64,000 nucleotides of DNA, from the NCBI GenBank assembly GCA_039975755.1, contig JBDWGM010000125.1:1-64000 (forward strand), written 5' to 3'. Made by a program: the position numbers and the translations under genes. The notes under the pieces were generated by a model. That model was not told where the DNA came from. It made no database searches and worked only from the letters and a program-made list of their open reading frames with translations. This document shows positions 25,119-33,059 of this stretch, one piece after another. Within the stretch, counting starts at the first letter, position 1. Each line of letters opens with the position of its first letter. This stretch comes from JABSSA01 sp039975755. GTDB lineage: Bacteria > Pseudomonadota > Alphaproteobacteria > Rhodobacterales > Rhodobacteraceae.

Positions 25119-27068
25119 ATGGCCCAGATCTCTCTTACTTTTCCTGATGGCAATGCGCGTGAATACGAAGCAGGTATTACACCCGCCGCAGTTGCCGAAA
25201 GCATTTCCAAATCGCTGTCGAAAAAGGCTGTCAGTGCGACGGTAGACGGCGCGCATTGGGACTTGCAATGGCCAATCGATGCGGATGCATCCATCGCCAT
25301 TCACACCATGCAAGACGAAGATCAAGCCAACGAGCTGGTGCGCCATGATCTGGCGCATGTTATGGCGCGCGCTGTTCAAGAATTGTGGCCGGACACCAAA
25401 GTGACCATTGGCCCGGTGATCAAAAATGGTTGGTATTACGACTTTGATCGCGAAGAAGCGTTCACACCCGAGGATTTGGGCACGATCGAAAAGAAGATGA
25501 AAGAGATCATCAATCAACGTGACCCCGTGCGCACCGAAGTTTGGGACCGCGACCGCGCTGTTCAATATTACACTGACAACGGTGAACCTTATAAAGTTGA
25601 ATTGATCGACGGGATTCCGGGCAATGAACCGTTGCGGATGTATTGGCATGGTGACTGGCAGGATGTGTGCCGCGGGCCCCATTTGCAGCACACCGGGCAA
25701 TTGCCGGCAGACGGATTCAAACTGATGTCCATCGCTGGTGCCTATTGGCGCGGCGACAGCAAACGCGCCATGCTGCAACGCATCTATGGCGTGGCCTTCC
25801 GCAACAAGGAAGAACTACGCAAGCATCTGAATATGCTGGAAGAAGCCGCAAAACGCGATCACCGCAAGCTGGGTCGCGAGATGGACTTGTTCCACATGCA
25901 AGAAGAAGCGCCCGGTCAGATTTTCTGGCACCCAAATGGATGGCGCATCTATACCGAGCTTCAAGACTATGTGCGTCGTCGGCAAAACGCCGACGGTTAT
26001 CAAGAAGTGAACTCGCCTGAAGTCATTGATCGCAAGCTCTGGGAAGCCTCTGGTCACTGGGACAAATATCAGGAGAACATGTTCATCGTCGAAGTGGACG
26101 AAGACCACGCACGCGAAAAAGCAATCAACGCGTTGAAGCCGATGAACTGTCCGGGTCACGTGCAAGTTTTCAATCAAGGACTGCGCAGCTACCGTGACTT
26201 GCCATTGCGCTATTCCGAGTTTGGCAACTGTCACCGCTATGAACCGTCGGGCGCTTTGCATGGGATCATGCGGGTGCGTGGGTTCAAACAGGACGATGGT
26301 CACATCTTCTGCGCGATGGATCAAATTGAATCCGAGTCAAAAAAGTTCATTGCCTTCCTTGCCAAAGTCTATGCAGACCTCGGATTCGAGAATTGGACAG
26401 TCAAACTTTCTACGCGACCTGAAAAACGCATCGGAAGCGATGAAACATGGGACGTATTGGAAACAGCCCTTGGCGCGGCGTGCAATGCGGCTGGTTATGA
26501 ATATGACCTTTTGCCAGGTGAAGGCGCGTTTTATGGACCAAAGCTAGAATTCACGCTGACTGACGCCATTGGCCGGAACTGGCAATGCGGAACTCTTCAG
26601 GTCGATACAAACATGCCTGAACGTCTGGGCAGCCAGTATGTTGGTCAAGACGGCTCAAAACATACGCCCGTGATGCTTCATCGTGCCTGCCTAGGCTCCT
26701 TCGAACGCTTTATCGGCATTTTGATCGAAGAACATGCCGGGAAACTGCCGTTCTGGATTGCGCCACGTCAGGTCGTTGTCGCAACCATTACGTCGGACGC
26801 GGACGATTACGCGCAAGAGGTTGTCGAAGCCTTGCGCGCCAAAGGTGTTCGCGCCGAGGCCGACATTCGCAATGAAAAGATCAACTTTAAGGTCCGCGAC
26901 CACTCGGTTGGCAAAGTGCCTGTCATCCTTGCCGTTGGCAAACGCGAGATCGAAGACCGAACCGTTTCGGTACGTCGATTGGGCCAAAAGCAAACCGCGA
27001 TGTCCACATTAGACGACATTATCGCATCCCTATCAGAAGATGCGAAAGCGCCTGATCAAAAAGGCTGA
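25119..27068 (+). CDS. thrS: Threonine--tRNA ligase
   Basis: Class II aminoacyl-tRNA synthetase that charges tRNA-Thr. The 649-residue protein has an N-terminal TGS domain (ISLTFPDGNAREYEAGITPA), an editing domain with HDLAHVMARAV, the catalytic core with the zinc ligand Cys of MNCPGHVQVF near residue 335 and HRYEPSGALHGIMRVRGF (motif 2) near 370, and a C-terminal anticodon-binding domain. The ATG at 25119, preceded by GAGGA, gives the canonical TGS start; the 25038 start is an unlikely extension. A terminator follows. Confidence 0.97.
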   Translation: MAQISLTFPDGNAREYEAGITPAAVAESISKSLSKKAVSATVDGAHWDLQWPIDADASIAIHTMQDEDQANELVRHDLAHVMARAVQELWPDTKVTIGPVIKNGWYYDFDREEAFTPEDLGTIEKKMKEIINQRDPVRTEVWDRDRAVQYYTDNGEPYKVELIDGIPGNEPLRMYWHGDWQDVCRGPHLQHTGQLPADGFKLMSIAGAYWRGDSKRAMLQRIYGVAFRNKEELRKHLNMLEEAAKRDHRKLGREMDLFHMQEEAPGQIFWHPNGWRIYTELQDYVRRRQNADGYQEVNSPEVIDRKLWEASGHWDKYQENMFIVEVDEDHAREKAINALKPMNCPGHVQVFNQGLRSYRDLPLRYSEFGNCHRYEPSGALHGIMRVRGFKQDDGHIFCAMDQIESESKKFIAFLAKVYADLGFENWTVKLSTRPEKRIGSDETWDVLETALGAACNAAGYEYDLLPGEGAFYGPKLEFTLTDAIGRNWQCGTLQVDTNMPERLGSQYVGQDGSKHTPVMLHRACLGSFERFIGILIEEHAGKLPFWIAPRQVVVATITSDADDYAQEVVEALRAKGVRAEADIRNEKINFKVRDHSVGKVPVILAVGKREIEDRTVSVRRLGQKQTAMSTLDDIIASLSEDAKAPDQKG

Positions 27069-27106
27069 AGATCACGTCGAGATATCAATCTTTGCATTAG
27101 AATAGA

Positions 27107-27136
27107 GGGTAGCCATTGATTTGGCTGCCCTTTTTT
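27107..27136 (+). terminator. Intrinsic terminator of thrS
   Basis: GGGTAGCC, an eight-base loop and GGCTGCCC form an 8-bp stem with one GU pair, followed by TTTTTT. It lies 38 bases after the thrS stop. Confidence 0.9.
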
Positions 27137-27266
27137 CATTCTGGCAGAGCATCTAACATTTGTTGACGACCTTGTGAGCCACCTAATCTGCGAATGGTTT
27201 TTAGTGCATAACAGGTCAGAACAATGCCCAATTCCATCCTAAGCTCTACGCAAACGGGAAACGATC

Positions 27267-27569
27267 ATGCCTTCAACTTTGAAAACCGTCGCCATTGCAT
27301 CAGCCGTGTCTTCAGTGTTGGCCAACCACCCAACCCAATCCCAAGCGGCGGTCAAAGAAAAATGTTATGGCATTTCATTGGCCGCGCAAAACGATTGTGC
27401 AGCAGGCCCGGGGACGACATGTGCGGGCACGTCTACTGTGAATTATCAGGGGAACGCTTGGACTTTGGTTGATGTCGGAAGTTGCGAAACGATTGATTTG
27501 CCCAATATGGCAGACGGCACAGAACGCAAAGGGTCACTGATTGCGCTCAAACGCGATTTGCCGACCTAG
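27267..27569 (+). CDS. bufA: Bufferin-type RiPP precursor (DUF2282 family)
   Basis: A 100-residue secreted precursor. A signal-peptide-like N-terminus ends near QSQA-AVKEK (residues 24-32). The mature part carries the DUF2282 pattern with exactly four cysteines, at residues 33 (EKCYG), 44 (NDCAAG), 52 (TTCAGT) and 73 (GSCET). In the recently described bufferins, MNIO enzymes convert cysteines of such precursors to sulfur heterocycles that bind copper. The four-gene order bufA-MNIO-DUF2063-DoxX here is the same. That this copy is modified and binds copper is inferred. It starts at ATG 27267 with GGGAAACG upstream. Confidence 0.88.
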   Translation: MPSTLKTVAIASAVSSVLANHPTQSQAAVKEKCYGISLAAQNDCAAGPGTTCAGTSTVNYQGNAWTLVDVGSCETIDLPNMADGTERKGSLIALKRDLPT

Positions 27570-27591
27570 CCGATGATTGCTGGATCGACCA

Positions 27592-28443
27592 ATGCTTGAC
27601 GCATCCGCACGTTTAAACACACTTCCGATTGCTGCTGGCGTCGGCTTTAAACCGGTCCATTTCACGGACATACGCCAAGATCCCGGACCGATCGGTTGGA
27701 TCGAAATTCACGCAGAAAATTACATGGGCGATGGCGGTCGGCCTCATGCGCAGCTTCGCACTTTGGCCGAACAATTTGCCGTATCCGTTCACGGGATTGG
27801 CCTGTCGATTGGCGGCGCTGATCCTCTTGATACGCAGCATTTGTCGCGTTTGAACAAGCTGATCGACTGGATCAAACCTGCATCTTTTTCCGAACACTTG
27901 GCGTGGTCGACCCATGACGGCACGTATTTGAACGATCTTCTGCCCCTTCCTTATACACAGCAAACGTTAAGCCGCGTCGCGTCACATATTGATCAGGTTC
28001 AAGACCAGCTTGGATGCCAGATGCTGCTTGAAAACCCTTCAAGTTATTTGGCGTTTCAGGACAGCACGATGTCGGAACCCGATTTCATTACGCAACTGGT
28101 TAAACGAACAGGCTGCGGGCTATTGTTGGACGTCAACAATGTTTTCGTTTCGGCGTCTAATCTTGGCTATGGTCCGCAATCTTACATTGATGCCTACCCG
28201 GTTGAGTCGGTGCACGAAATTCATGTTGGTGGCCACAGCAAAGACACCGACACACATGGTGACCAGTTGTTGATCGACGCCCACGGGTGCGTGGTTGACG
28301 AACAGGTTTGGGATCTGCTGCAGTATACGTTGTCAAAAACAGGACCACAGCCCGTTCTTGTGGAATGGGACACCGATGTTCCCGATTGGAAAATACTGCG
28401 TGCAGAAGCAGACCGTGCCGCACATGCGTTGACTGTGGTTTAA
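27592..28443 (+). CDS. bufB: MNIO (DUF692) multinuclear iron oxidase, bufferin maturase
   Basis: A 283-residue TIM-barrel enzyme of the DUF692/MNIO family. Probable iron ligands and active-site residues are visible in order: EIHAEN (about 38-43), VHGIGLSIGG (His67), SEHLAW (Glu101, His102), LLENPS (Glu147), LLLDVNN (Asp180), HVGGHS (His211, His215), LIDAHG (Asp229, His231) and LVEWD (Glu258). MNIOs use iron and oxygen to rearrange cysteine side chains of RiPP precursors. The ATG at 27592 is preferred to the TTG at 27577. It lies 22 bases after the precursor gene. Confidence 0.93.
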   Translation: MLDASARLNTLPIAAGVGFKPVHFTDIRQDPGPIGWIEIHAENYMGDGGRPHAQLRTLAEQFAVSVHGIGLSIGGADPLDTQHLSRLNKLIDWIKPASFSEHLAWSTHDGTYLNDLLPLPYTQQTLSRVASHIDQVQDQLGCQMLLENPSSYLAFQDSTMSEPDFITQLVKRTGCGLLLDVNNVFVSASNLGYGPQSYIDAYPVESVHEIHVGGHSKDTDTHGDQLLIDAHGCVVDEQVWDLLQYTLSKTGPQPVLVEWDTDVPDWKILRAEADRAAHALTVV

Positions 28444-28446
28444 GGG

Positions 28447-29181
28447 ATGTCTGTCACGCAAACCACTTTTCGCAAGGCTGTATTAATGGCAAACGATCCA
28501 ACGCCATCTGGTCTTGTTGATGGTCAAGGCCGAGCGGCTGAGGACCGGTTTTCAGTCTATCGAAATAATGTGACCGTCGCGCTGCTTGATGCGCTGCACA
28601 AGGGTTTTCCAATATTACACAAACTGGTTGGAACGGATCGCTTCACATCTCTGTTGCGCGCCTTCATCCAAGCCCACCCGCCAAGCGACCCACGCATGAT
28701 GTTTTACGGTCAGGCCATGCCAGAGTTCCTAGAGACCTTCGCGCCCCTCGAGCATATTGGATATCTGCCCGACATCGCCCGTTTGGAATGCGCATTGCGT
28801 GCCAGTTACCATGCCGCAGAGGCCAAACCGATAACTGCGACATTGCTAACCAATCTGCGCGAAACCCAAAGTATGGTCTTCGCACCGTCTCTCAAACTGG
28901 TGCAGTCTCATTGGCCCTTGTGGGACATCTGGCATTTCAACACAGATAAAAACGCCGCAAAGCCGCGAGAAATTCAACAAGATGTTCTGATCACCCGGCG
29001 GCTATTTGACCCCACCCCACATGCTTTATCGAAGGGTGGTGGCATTTGGATGACGCACCTCATGTCCGGATCTCCTTTGGGTCTGGCACTTGACGCCGCC
29101 TACGACGTCGAGCCAGAATTCGATATGACACACCTGCTGATGTTGCTGGTTCAAGAAAATGCATTGATCGAAATACTATAG
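28447..29181 (+). CDS. bufC: DUF2063 partner protein of MNIO (BufC)
   Basis: A 244-residue protein with the N-terminal DUF2063 domain: FSVYRNNVTVALLDALHKGF at about residues 31-50, followed by LVGTDRFTSLLRAFI and the YLPDIARLE segment, both usual in the family. In characterised MNIO systems this partner binds the precursor leader and delivers it to the oxidase. It begins three bases after the MNIO stop, so the two are probably translated together. The C-terminal half (about 150-244) is the less conserved second domain. Confidence 0.9.
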   Translation: MSVTQTTFRKAVLMANDPTPSGLVDGQGRAAEDRFSVYRNNVTVALLDALHKGFPILHKLVGTDRFTSLLRAFIQAHPPSDPRMMFYGQAMPEFLETFAPLEHIGYLPDIARLECALRASYHAAEAKPITATLLTNLRETQSMVFAPSLKLVQSHWPLWDIWHFNTDKNAAKPREIQQDVLITRRLFDPTPHALSKGGGIWMTHLMSGSPLGLALDAAYDVEPEFDMTHLLMLLVQENALIEIL

Positions 29182-29210
29182 ACGCCGAAATGATCTGAGG
29201 GGCCTCGTAC

Positions 29211-29774
29211 ATGAACGTGCTACGCCGAGTTCATAACAATGTGTTTGAAGCAGTATCGCGTGCGGACTGGATATTGCCAACACTTGCGCGTTTCTTGTTC
29301 GGGGCCGTTTTAGCGTCGTATTTCTGGGTGTCTGCTCTGACAAAGGTAGGGGATGGATTCGGCGGCATTTGGACGTTGGAATTCGGCGCTTATGCTCAAA
29401 TCTTCCCTAAGGTGATGGAAACCGTAAGCTTTGACATCTCTACGCTCTCTGCCTGGCAACATGGTGTTGTGTATCTCGGCACCTACGCCGAATTCATTTT
29501 GCCCGCATTTATAATAGTCGGTTTTCTGACGCGCTTGTCTGCCATCGGATTGACTGTGTTTATCATCGTCATGTCGCTGACCGACTTATTTGGACATGCA
29601 GCATTGTCAGACCCCAAAGTGTTCGGCGCTTGGTTCGACAATGCGCCTGACAGCCTTATTCTGGATCAACGTGCTTTGTGGGTATTTTTATTGTTGGTGT
29701 TGATCGTCAAAGGGGCTGGCCCCATATCGCTGGACAATGCCTTAGCCCCCCGCAAGAATCCGCATTTGGATTGA
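29211..29774 (+). CDS. DoxX family membrane protein of the bufferin operon
   Basis: A 187-residue inner-membrane protein with four or five hydrophobic segments (about residues 22-42, 80-105, 108-128, 145-165). It has the DoxX-type arrangement with a conserved Arg in LARFLFGAVL and YAEFILPAFIIVGFLTRL. DoxX proteins regularly accompany DUF2282-MNIO-DUF2063 operons; their role there is not settled and may be redox or quinone linked. It is the last gene of the four-gene operon and converges on the ArsC-like gene with a four-base gap. Confidence 0.88.
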   Translation: MNVLRRVHNNVFEAVSRADWILPTLARFLFGAVLASYFWVSALTKVGDGFGGIWTLEFGAYAQIFPKVMETVSFDISTLSAWQHGVVYLGTYAEFILPAFIIVGFLTRLSAIGLTVFIIVMSLTDLFGHAALSDPKVFGAWFDNAPDSLILDQRALWVFLLLVLIVKGAGPISLDNALAPRKNPHLD

Positions 29775-29778
29775 TCGA

Positions 29779-30090
29779 TTACACCAACGCGTCTTGCGTC
29801 GCTTTGGTCCATCCAAGATGCAATTCCCCATCGACATCGATGAGCGGCCGTTTCATCAAAGCAGGGTGCGTTTCCAACAATTGCAGCGGATCGCCTGCCC
29901 GTGCGGTGTCATCCAAACCTCGCCATGTTGTTGAACGCGTATTGACCAAAGCGTCGCCAAATTTATCCAAGGCCGCCTTTAACACATCCGCCGGAACCCC
30001 ATCACTGCGCACATCAACAAGCTCAGCTTGAGGCAGTGCTTTCATCGCCTTTCGACAGCTGTCGCAGTTCTTCAAACCGTATAATTTCAT
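29779..30090 (-). CDS. ArsC/Spx-family thioredoxin-fold protein (YffB-like)
   Basis: A 103-residue thioredoxin-fold protein of the arsenate reductase-related family. The N-terminal YGLKNCDSCRKAM carries a CxxC pair (Cys9, Cys12), and HPALMKRPLIDVDG at about 77-90 matches the family C-terminal signature (LMKRPL). Members of this YffB-like branch are glutathione-dependent oxidoreductases of uncertain substrate rather than proven arsenate reductases. No other ars gene is near. It is convergent with the bufferin operon. Confidence 0.9.
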   Translation of the reverse strand: MKLYGLKNCDSCRKAMKALPQAELVDVRSDGVPADVLKAALDKFGDALVNTRSTTWRGLDDTARAGDPLQLLETHPALMKRPLIDVDGELHLGWTKATQDALV

Positions 30091-30187
30091 GGAATCCCCT
30101 CACTTTTTCGCGAAGATGCCAGCCCTAAGGGAAAATATCACCATTATTTCTTGATTTTTTTTCGCTTTAGACAATCTCATTAGATGT

Positions 30188-30284
30188 GTCGGTTGTTTTG
30201 ACCGCTGGTGGTTCGTTAACCGACGCACTGGAAGGCCCCCGCATCTGCCGGGGCAGGACGACAAGACGAAAAGGAGGCACGGGT
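30188..30284 (+). promoter_or_regulatory. Structured 5-prime leader of the cold-shock gene
   Basis: GTCGGTT (30188-30194) can pair with AACCGAC (30218-30224), and GCCCC (30235-30239) with GGGGC (30250-30254), just before the AAAGGAGG ribosome site at 30271-30278. Structured leaders of cold-shock genes often act as RNA thermosensors; that role is inferred here. A T-rich stretch at 30150-30170 lies upstream and may hold the promoter. Confidence 0.5.
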
Positions 30285-30494
30285 ATGCCGCTTGGCACCG
30301 TGAAGTGGTTCAACACCACAAAAGGTTATGGATTTATTGCTCCGGATGATGGCGGCAAGGATGTGTTTGTACACATCTCGGCGGTTGAGAGTGCGGGCAT
30401 GACTGGTTTGGCAGATGATCAAAAAGTTGAATTCGAGATGATCGAAGGCCGCGATGGTCGCGTGATGGCCGGAGAGATCAAAGCCGTATCCTAA
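30285..30494 (+). CDS. Cold-shock protein (CspA family)
   Basis: A 69-residue single cold-shock domain: WFNTTKGYGFI (RNP1) at about residues 8-18 and DVFVHIS (RNP2) at about 26-32. It binds single-stranded RNA or DNA as a chaperone. The ATG at 30285 is preceded by a strong AAAGGAGG and gives the standard family length; the longer in-frame extension to 30186 is leader sequence. It is monocistronic, followed by a hairpin shared with the convergent gene. Confidence 0.95.
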   Translation: MPLGTVKWFNTTKGYGFIAPDDGGKDVFVHISAVESAGMTGLADDQKVEFEMIEGRDGRVMAGEIKAVS

Positions 30495-30546
30495 CCGAAC
30501 TTGCACGACTTAAGCCGCGCAGGTAACGACAGTTGAATACTTAAGC

Positions 30547-30584
30547 AGCCCTCGAGCAAACAGCGCGAGCGTTGCTCAAGGGCT
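30547..30584. terminator. Long hairpin between convergent genes
   Basis: AGCCCTCGAGCAA (30547-30559) pairs with TTGCTCAAGGGCT (30572-30584) over 13 positions with one mismatch-type position. It lies between the cold-shock gene stop and the stop of the convergent exported-protein gene, and no long T-tract follows. It is probably a bidirectional terminator. Confidence 0.6.
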
Positions 30585-30602
30585 TTGATAAGTGAACGAC
30601 GA

Positions 30603-30887
30603 TTAAGACGCGTTTTCGTCGTCGGTAATAGTGTGCCAGTGTTCACCCATTGCAACAATGCAGGATCGCCCACTGGAATAGCGCATGACCATGGCCCAAT
30701 CGCCCCGGTCATCTGTCCACACTTCTAATATCTGATCTTCATTGCGCACACCTTGCGCCGTACGTTCAGAGCCCAAAAAACCTTCCAGCCTCGAAACCAT
30801 TTCGTGTGTTGGTGTACAATTAACTTCACCAAGAGATTGTGCCGCTGCAGGCAGAGGAACAAAAAATAAAAAAAGAATCCATCGCAT
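30603..30887 (-). CDS. Small exported protein of unknown function
   Basis: A 94-residue protein with a clear signal peptide (MRWILFLFFVPLPAAAQS, cleavage near residue 17). The mature part has two cysteines (VNCTPTHEM near residue 24 and GRSCIVAMGEHWH near 76), which could form one disulfide, and a WTDDRGDWAMVMRY beta-rich centre. I do not recognise the family. It stands between the cold-shock gene and thyX with its own gap on each side. Confidence 0.75.
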   Translation of the reverse strand: MRWILFLFFVPLPAAAQSLGEVNCTPTHEMVSRLEGFLGSERTAQGVRNEDQILEVWTDDRGDWAMVMRYSSGRSCIVAMGEHWHTITDDENAS

Positions 30888-30971
30888 GGCAGCTCTATAG
30901 CATTTCCACGCAATTTTGTCGGCGTCGTTGTGAAAAAACTTTATTCACAATCGTTATATTAAGTATGCAAC

Positions 30972-31880
30972 TCAGGGTGCGACTGAGGACTGAAATTCTC
31001 GCCATTCGCGGGAAGTCAGGCCCGAATTCTCTTGCGTGACCTCTTCACCACGCAACATGCGTTGAACGCAGATCACCATTTGCGACGATAATGTCACAGC
31101 TCCCAAACGGTAGTCCTCGAACGCGCGATAGGCGAACGGAACCCAGTCCGCAACAATCTTGCACATCGCATCTGCGTACACTCGAATTTCATATTGCGCA
31201 TGTGCATCCGCCCGCAACCGCAGAAAATGGAACAAATTATGTAAATCGACCTTCCAGTACCATTGCGTATAAATGTTCGAAGGCAGATTCATACGTGCCA
31301 ATTCGCGAGCCAGGCCATTCTGCCCGTCATCGCCAATCATCTGTTGATAATTGTCATAGCAACGCGTGCTGTCCGATTTAAGTATCTCCAACACCCGCGC
31401 GGCCTCTTCCCCTTCAAGAACATCACCGCGTCCTTGATTGTTTATCACGGATTGCGCGTTCAAATTCTCAGGTGCCGGAATGTAAAACTCCCGGTCCAGA
31501 ATAGAATAACGTGCAGAATATTCATTCACGTTTGCCGTCCGATGACGAATCCACTGCCGCGCAACAAACACCGGCAATTTCACATGCAGTTTTATTTCGC
31601 ACATCTCAAAGGGTGTGGAATGCCAATGTCGCATCAAATACCGGATTAAGCCTTCGTCGTTGGACACCGATTTGGTCCCAGATCCATAACTAACCCGCGC
31701 AGCCTGACAAATGGCAGCGTCGTCTCCCATGTAATCGATGACGCGCACAAAGCCGTGATCCAAGACCTGATGGGCCGAATACAAATGCTTTTCCATCCCC
31801 GGAGCGACCGCGCGCAGGGTCTTTTGTGGCGCATTTCGCTGCGCATCTATTTCAGCTTGTTGTTCTGGTGATACAGGCAT
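30972..31880 (-). CDS. thyX: FAD-dependent thymidylate synthase ThyX
   Basis: Makes dTMP from dUMP with methylenetetrahydrofolate, NADPH and FAD. The ThyX signature RHRTANVNEYSARYS lies at residues 112-126, and the product is 302 residues, normal for alphaproteobacterial ThyX. No thyA is visible in the window, so this may be the cell's thymidylate synthase. The ATG at 31880 (MPVSPEQQ) has the sequence CGGAGCCT upstream on the coding strand. It is divergent from the surface-lipoprotein gene. Confidence 0.97.
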   Translation of the reverse strand: MPVSPEQQAEIDAQRNAPQKTLRAVAPGMEKHLYSAHQVLDHGFVRVIDYMGDDAAICQAARVSYGSGTKSVSNDEGLIRYLMRHWHSTPFEMCEIKLHVKLPVFVARQWIRHRTANVNEYSARYSILDREFYIPAPENLNAQSVINNQGRGDVLEGEEAARVLEILKSDSTRCYDNYQQMIGDDGQNGLARELARMNLPSNIYTQWYWKVDLHNLFHFLRLRADAHAQYEIRVYADAMCKIVADWVPFAYRAFEDYRLGAVTLSSQMVICVQRMLRGEEVTQENSGLTSREWREFQSSVAP

Positions 31881-32079
31881 TCGAGGCTCCGGGTGTACAG
31901 AATCTGTAGAACCTCACCCTATATTGTGGAGCGCGGCAATGGAACCGCAACATGAAGGTCACACATTCGACACGCCTCGCGATACGTGTGTCACGAATTT
32001 GTTGACTTTCCAGTATTTTCGCCCGAGTTTCTCATAAAAAAGCCAATGAGCAGTCCAAAAAAACAAGGCGTGGCAGGCA

Positions 32080-33048
32080 ATGAAACGAATTACTATGACA
32101 GCAGCAGCTGTTCTGTTGGCGCTTGGCGCCTGCGGAGACGGCAACCCATTCACAGACACTACCGGAGGCGGCACAACTCCTCCAGGTTCAGCGACCAGCG
32201 ACATTCCTGAAAATGTTGCGGGAAGCGTCGCGAGCGTGGACTTTGACCCAGCGGCGAACACCCTCTCGATTTCGGGTCTGTTGCGCGACGGTGATGTCGT
32301 GACACAAACATATAACAGGAATGCCGCACTTGATGAAGGTGTCTACCAAGCCTACACATTCCAAGACGATCCACTGGACGAACACACAACTGTATTTGTC
32401 CGCCGCCTTGGCGATGTAGAAGGTGCAGTTGCCGTCACAGGTGGTCAATTCCAGTTCTTCTCCGGTGGCGTTGCTTACAAACGCGACGGTGGATTTGATC
32501 CGATTGTTCCAGATGAGGCAGCTGACCGCGGTCTTGTAACTTATTCTGGCGAATATATTGGTCTAAGTGACCTCAACGGTCCAGATACCGATCTACTTCC
32601 TGTTCCAGGTGGTCTTCCCGGCACCGTTACGCCTTCTCAGGCGGCTCCGGTGACAGGGAGAGTCTTTATCAACGTTGAATTTGCATCCAACAACCTCGCC
32701 GGTGCAGTTACCAATCGTGAAATCGACACAGAGGCTTTGGGCCCAGTCGCGTTGCCAGATCTGATCCTTGTGCCAACTGACCTTTCAGCCGACGGCTCTT
32801 TTGCCGGTAGTGTCCAAGAGAGCAATGATCAGTCACAGGTTGGTGACTACGGTGGTGTTCTCGGTGGCACTGATTCTGAAGCCCTTGCCGGCGGTCTTTA
32901 TGCAGAAGAGCACTTTGGCTCGGAAACGGGAACGGCTCTTGATGCTGTCACGGGCGAAGAAGAGTATGGAATATTCGTTCTTGGTCGCTGTGGTAGTGCA
33001 TTGCAGGATGCGTCCGCCACAGAATGCGCAGTGGTTGACCCCGAATAA
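32080..33048 (+). CDS. Surface lipoprotein, TbpB-like barrel, probable Slam substrate
   Basis: A 322-residue lipoprotein. The lipobox LALGAC gives lipidated Cys18, followed by a Gly/Thr/Pro-rich linker (GGGTTPPGS). The C-terminal half has the transferrin-binding-protein-like barrel pattern: TYSGEYIGLSDLNG at about residues 148-161, then VFINVEFASNNLAGAVTNRE, ADGSFAGSV, and GGVLGG...EALAGGLYAEEHFG...EYGIFVLGRC. The Slam-type translocon gene follows after 11 bases. It is probably displayed on the cell surface; the ligand is unknown, and iron or haem binding should not be assumed. Confidence 0.85.
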   Translation: MKRITMTAAAVLLALGACGDGNPFTDTTGGGTTPPGSATSDIPENVAGSVASVDFDPAANTLSISGLLRDGDVVTQTYNRNAALDEGVYQAYTFQDDPLDEHTTVFVRRLGDVEGAVAVTGGQFQFFSGGVAYKRDGGFDPIVPDEAADRGLVTYSGEYIGLSDLNGPDTDLLPVPGGLPGTVTPSQAAPVTGRVFINVEFASNNLAGAVTNREIDTEALGPVALPDLILVPTDLSADGSFAGSVQESNDQSQVGDYGGVLGGTDSEALAGGLYAEEHFGSETGTALDAVTGEEEYGIFVLGRCGSALQDASATECAVVDPE

Positions 33049-33059
33049 TCTGAATTCAA

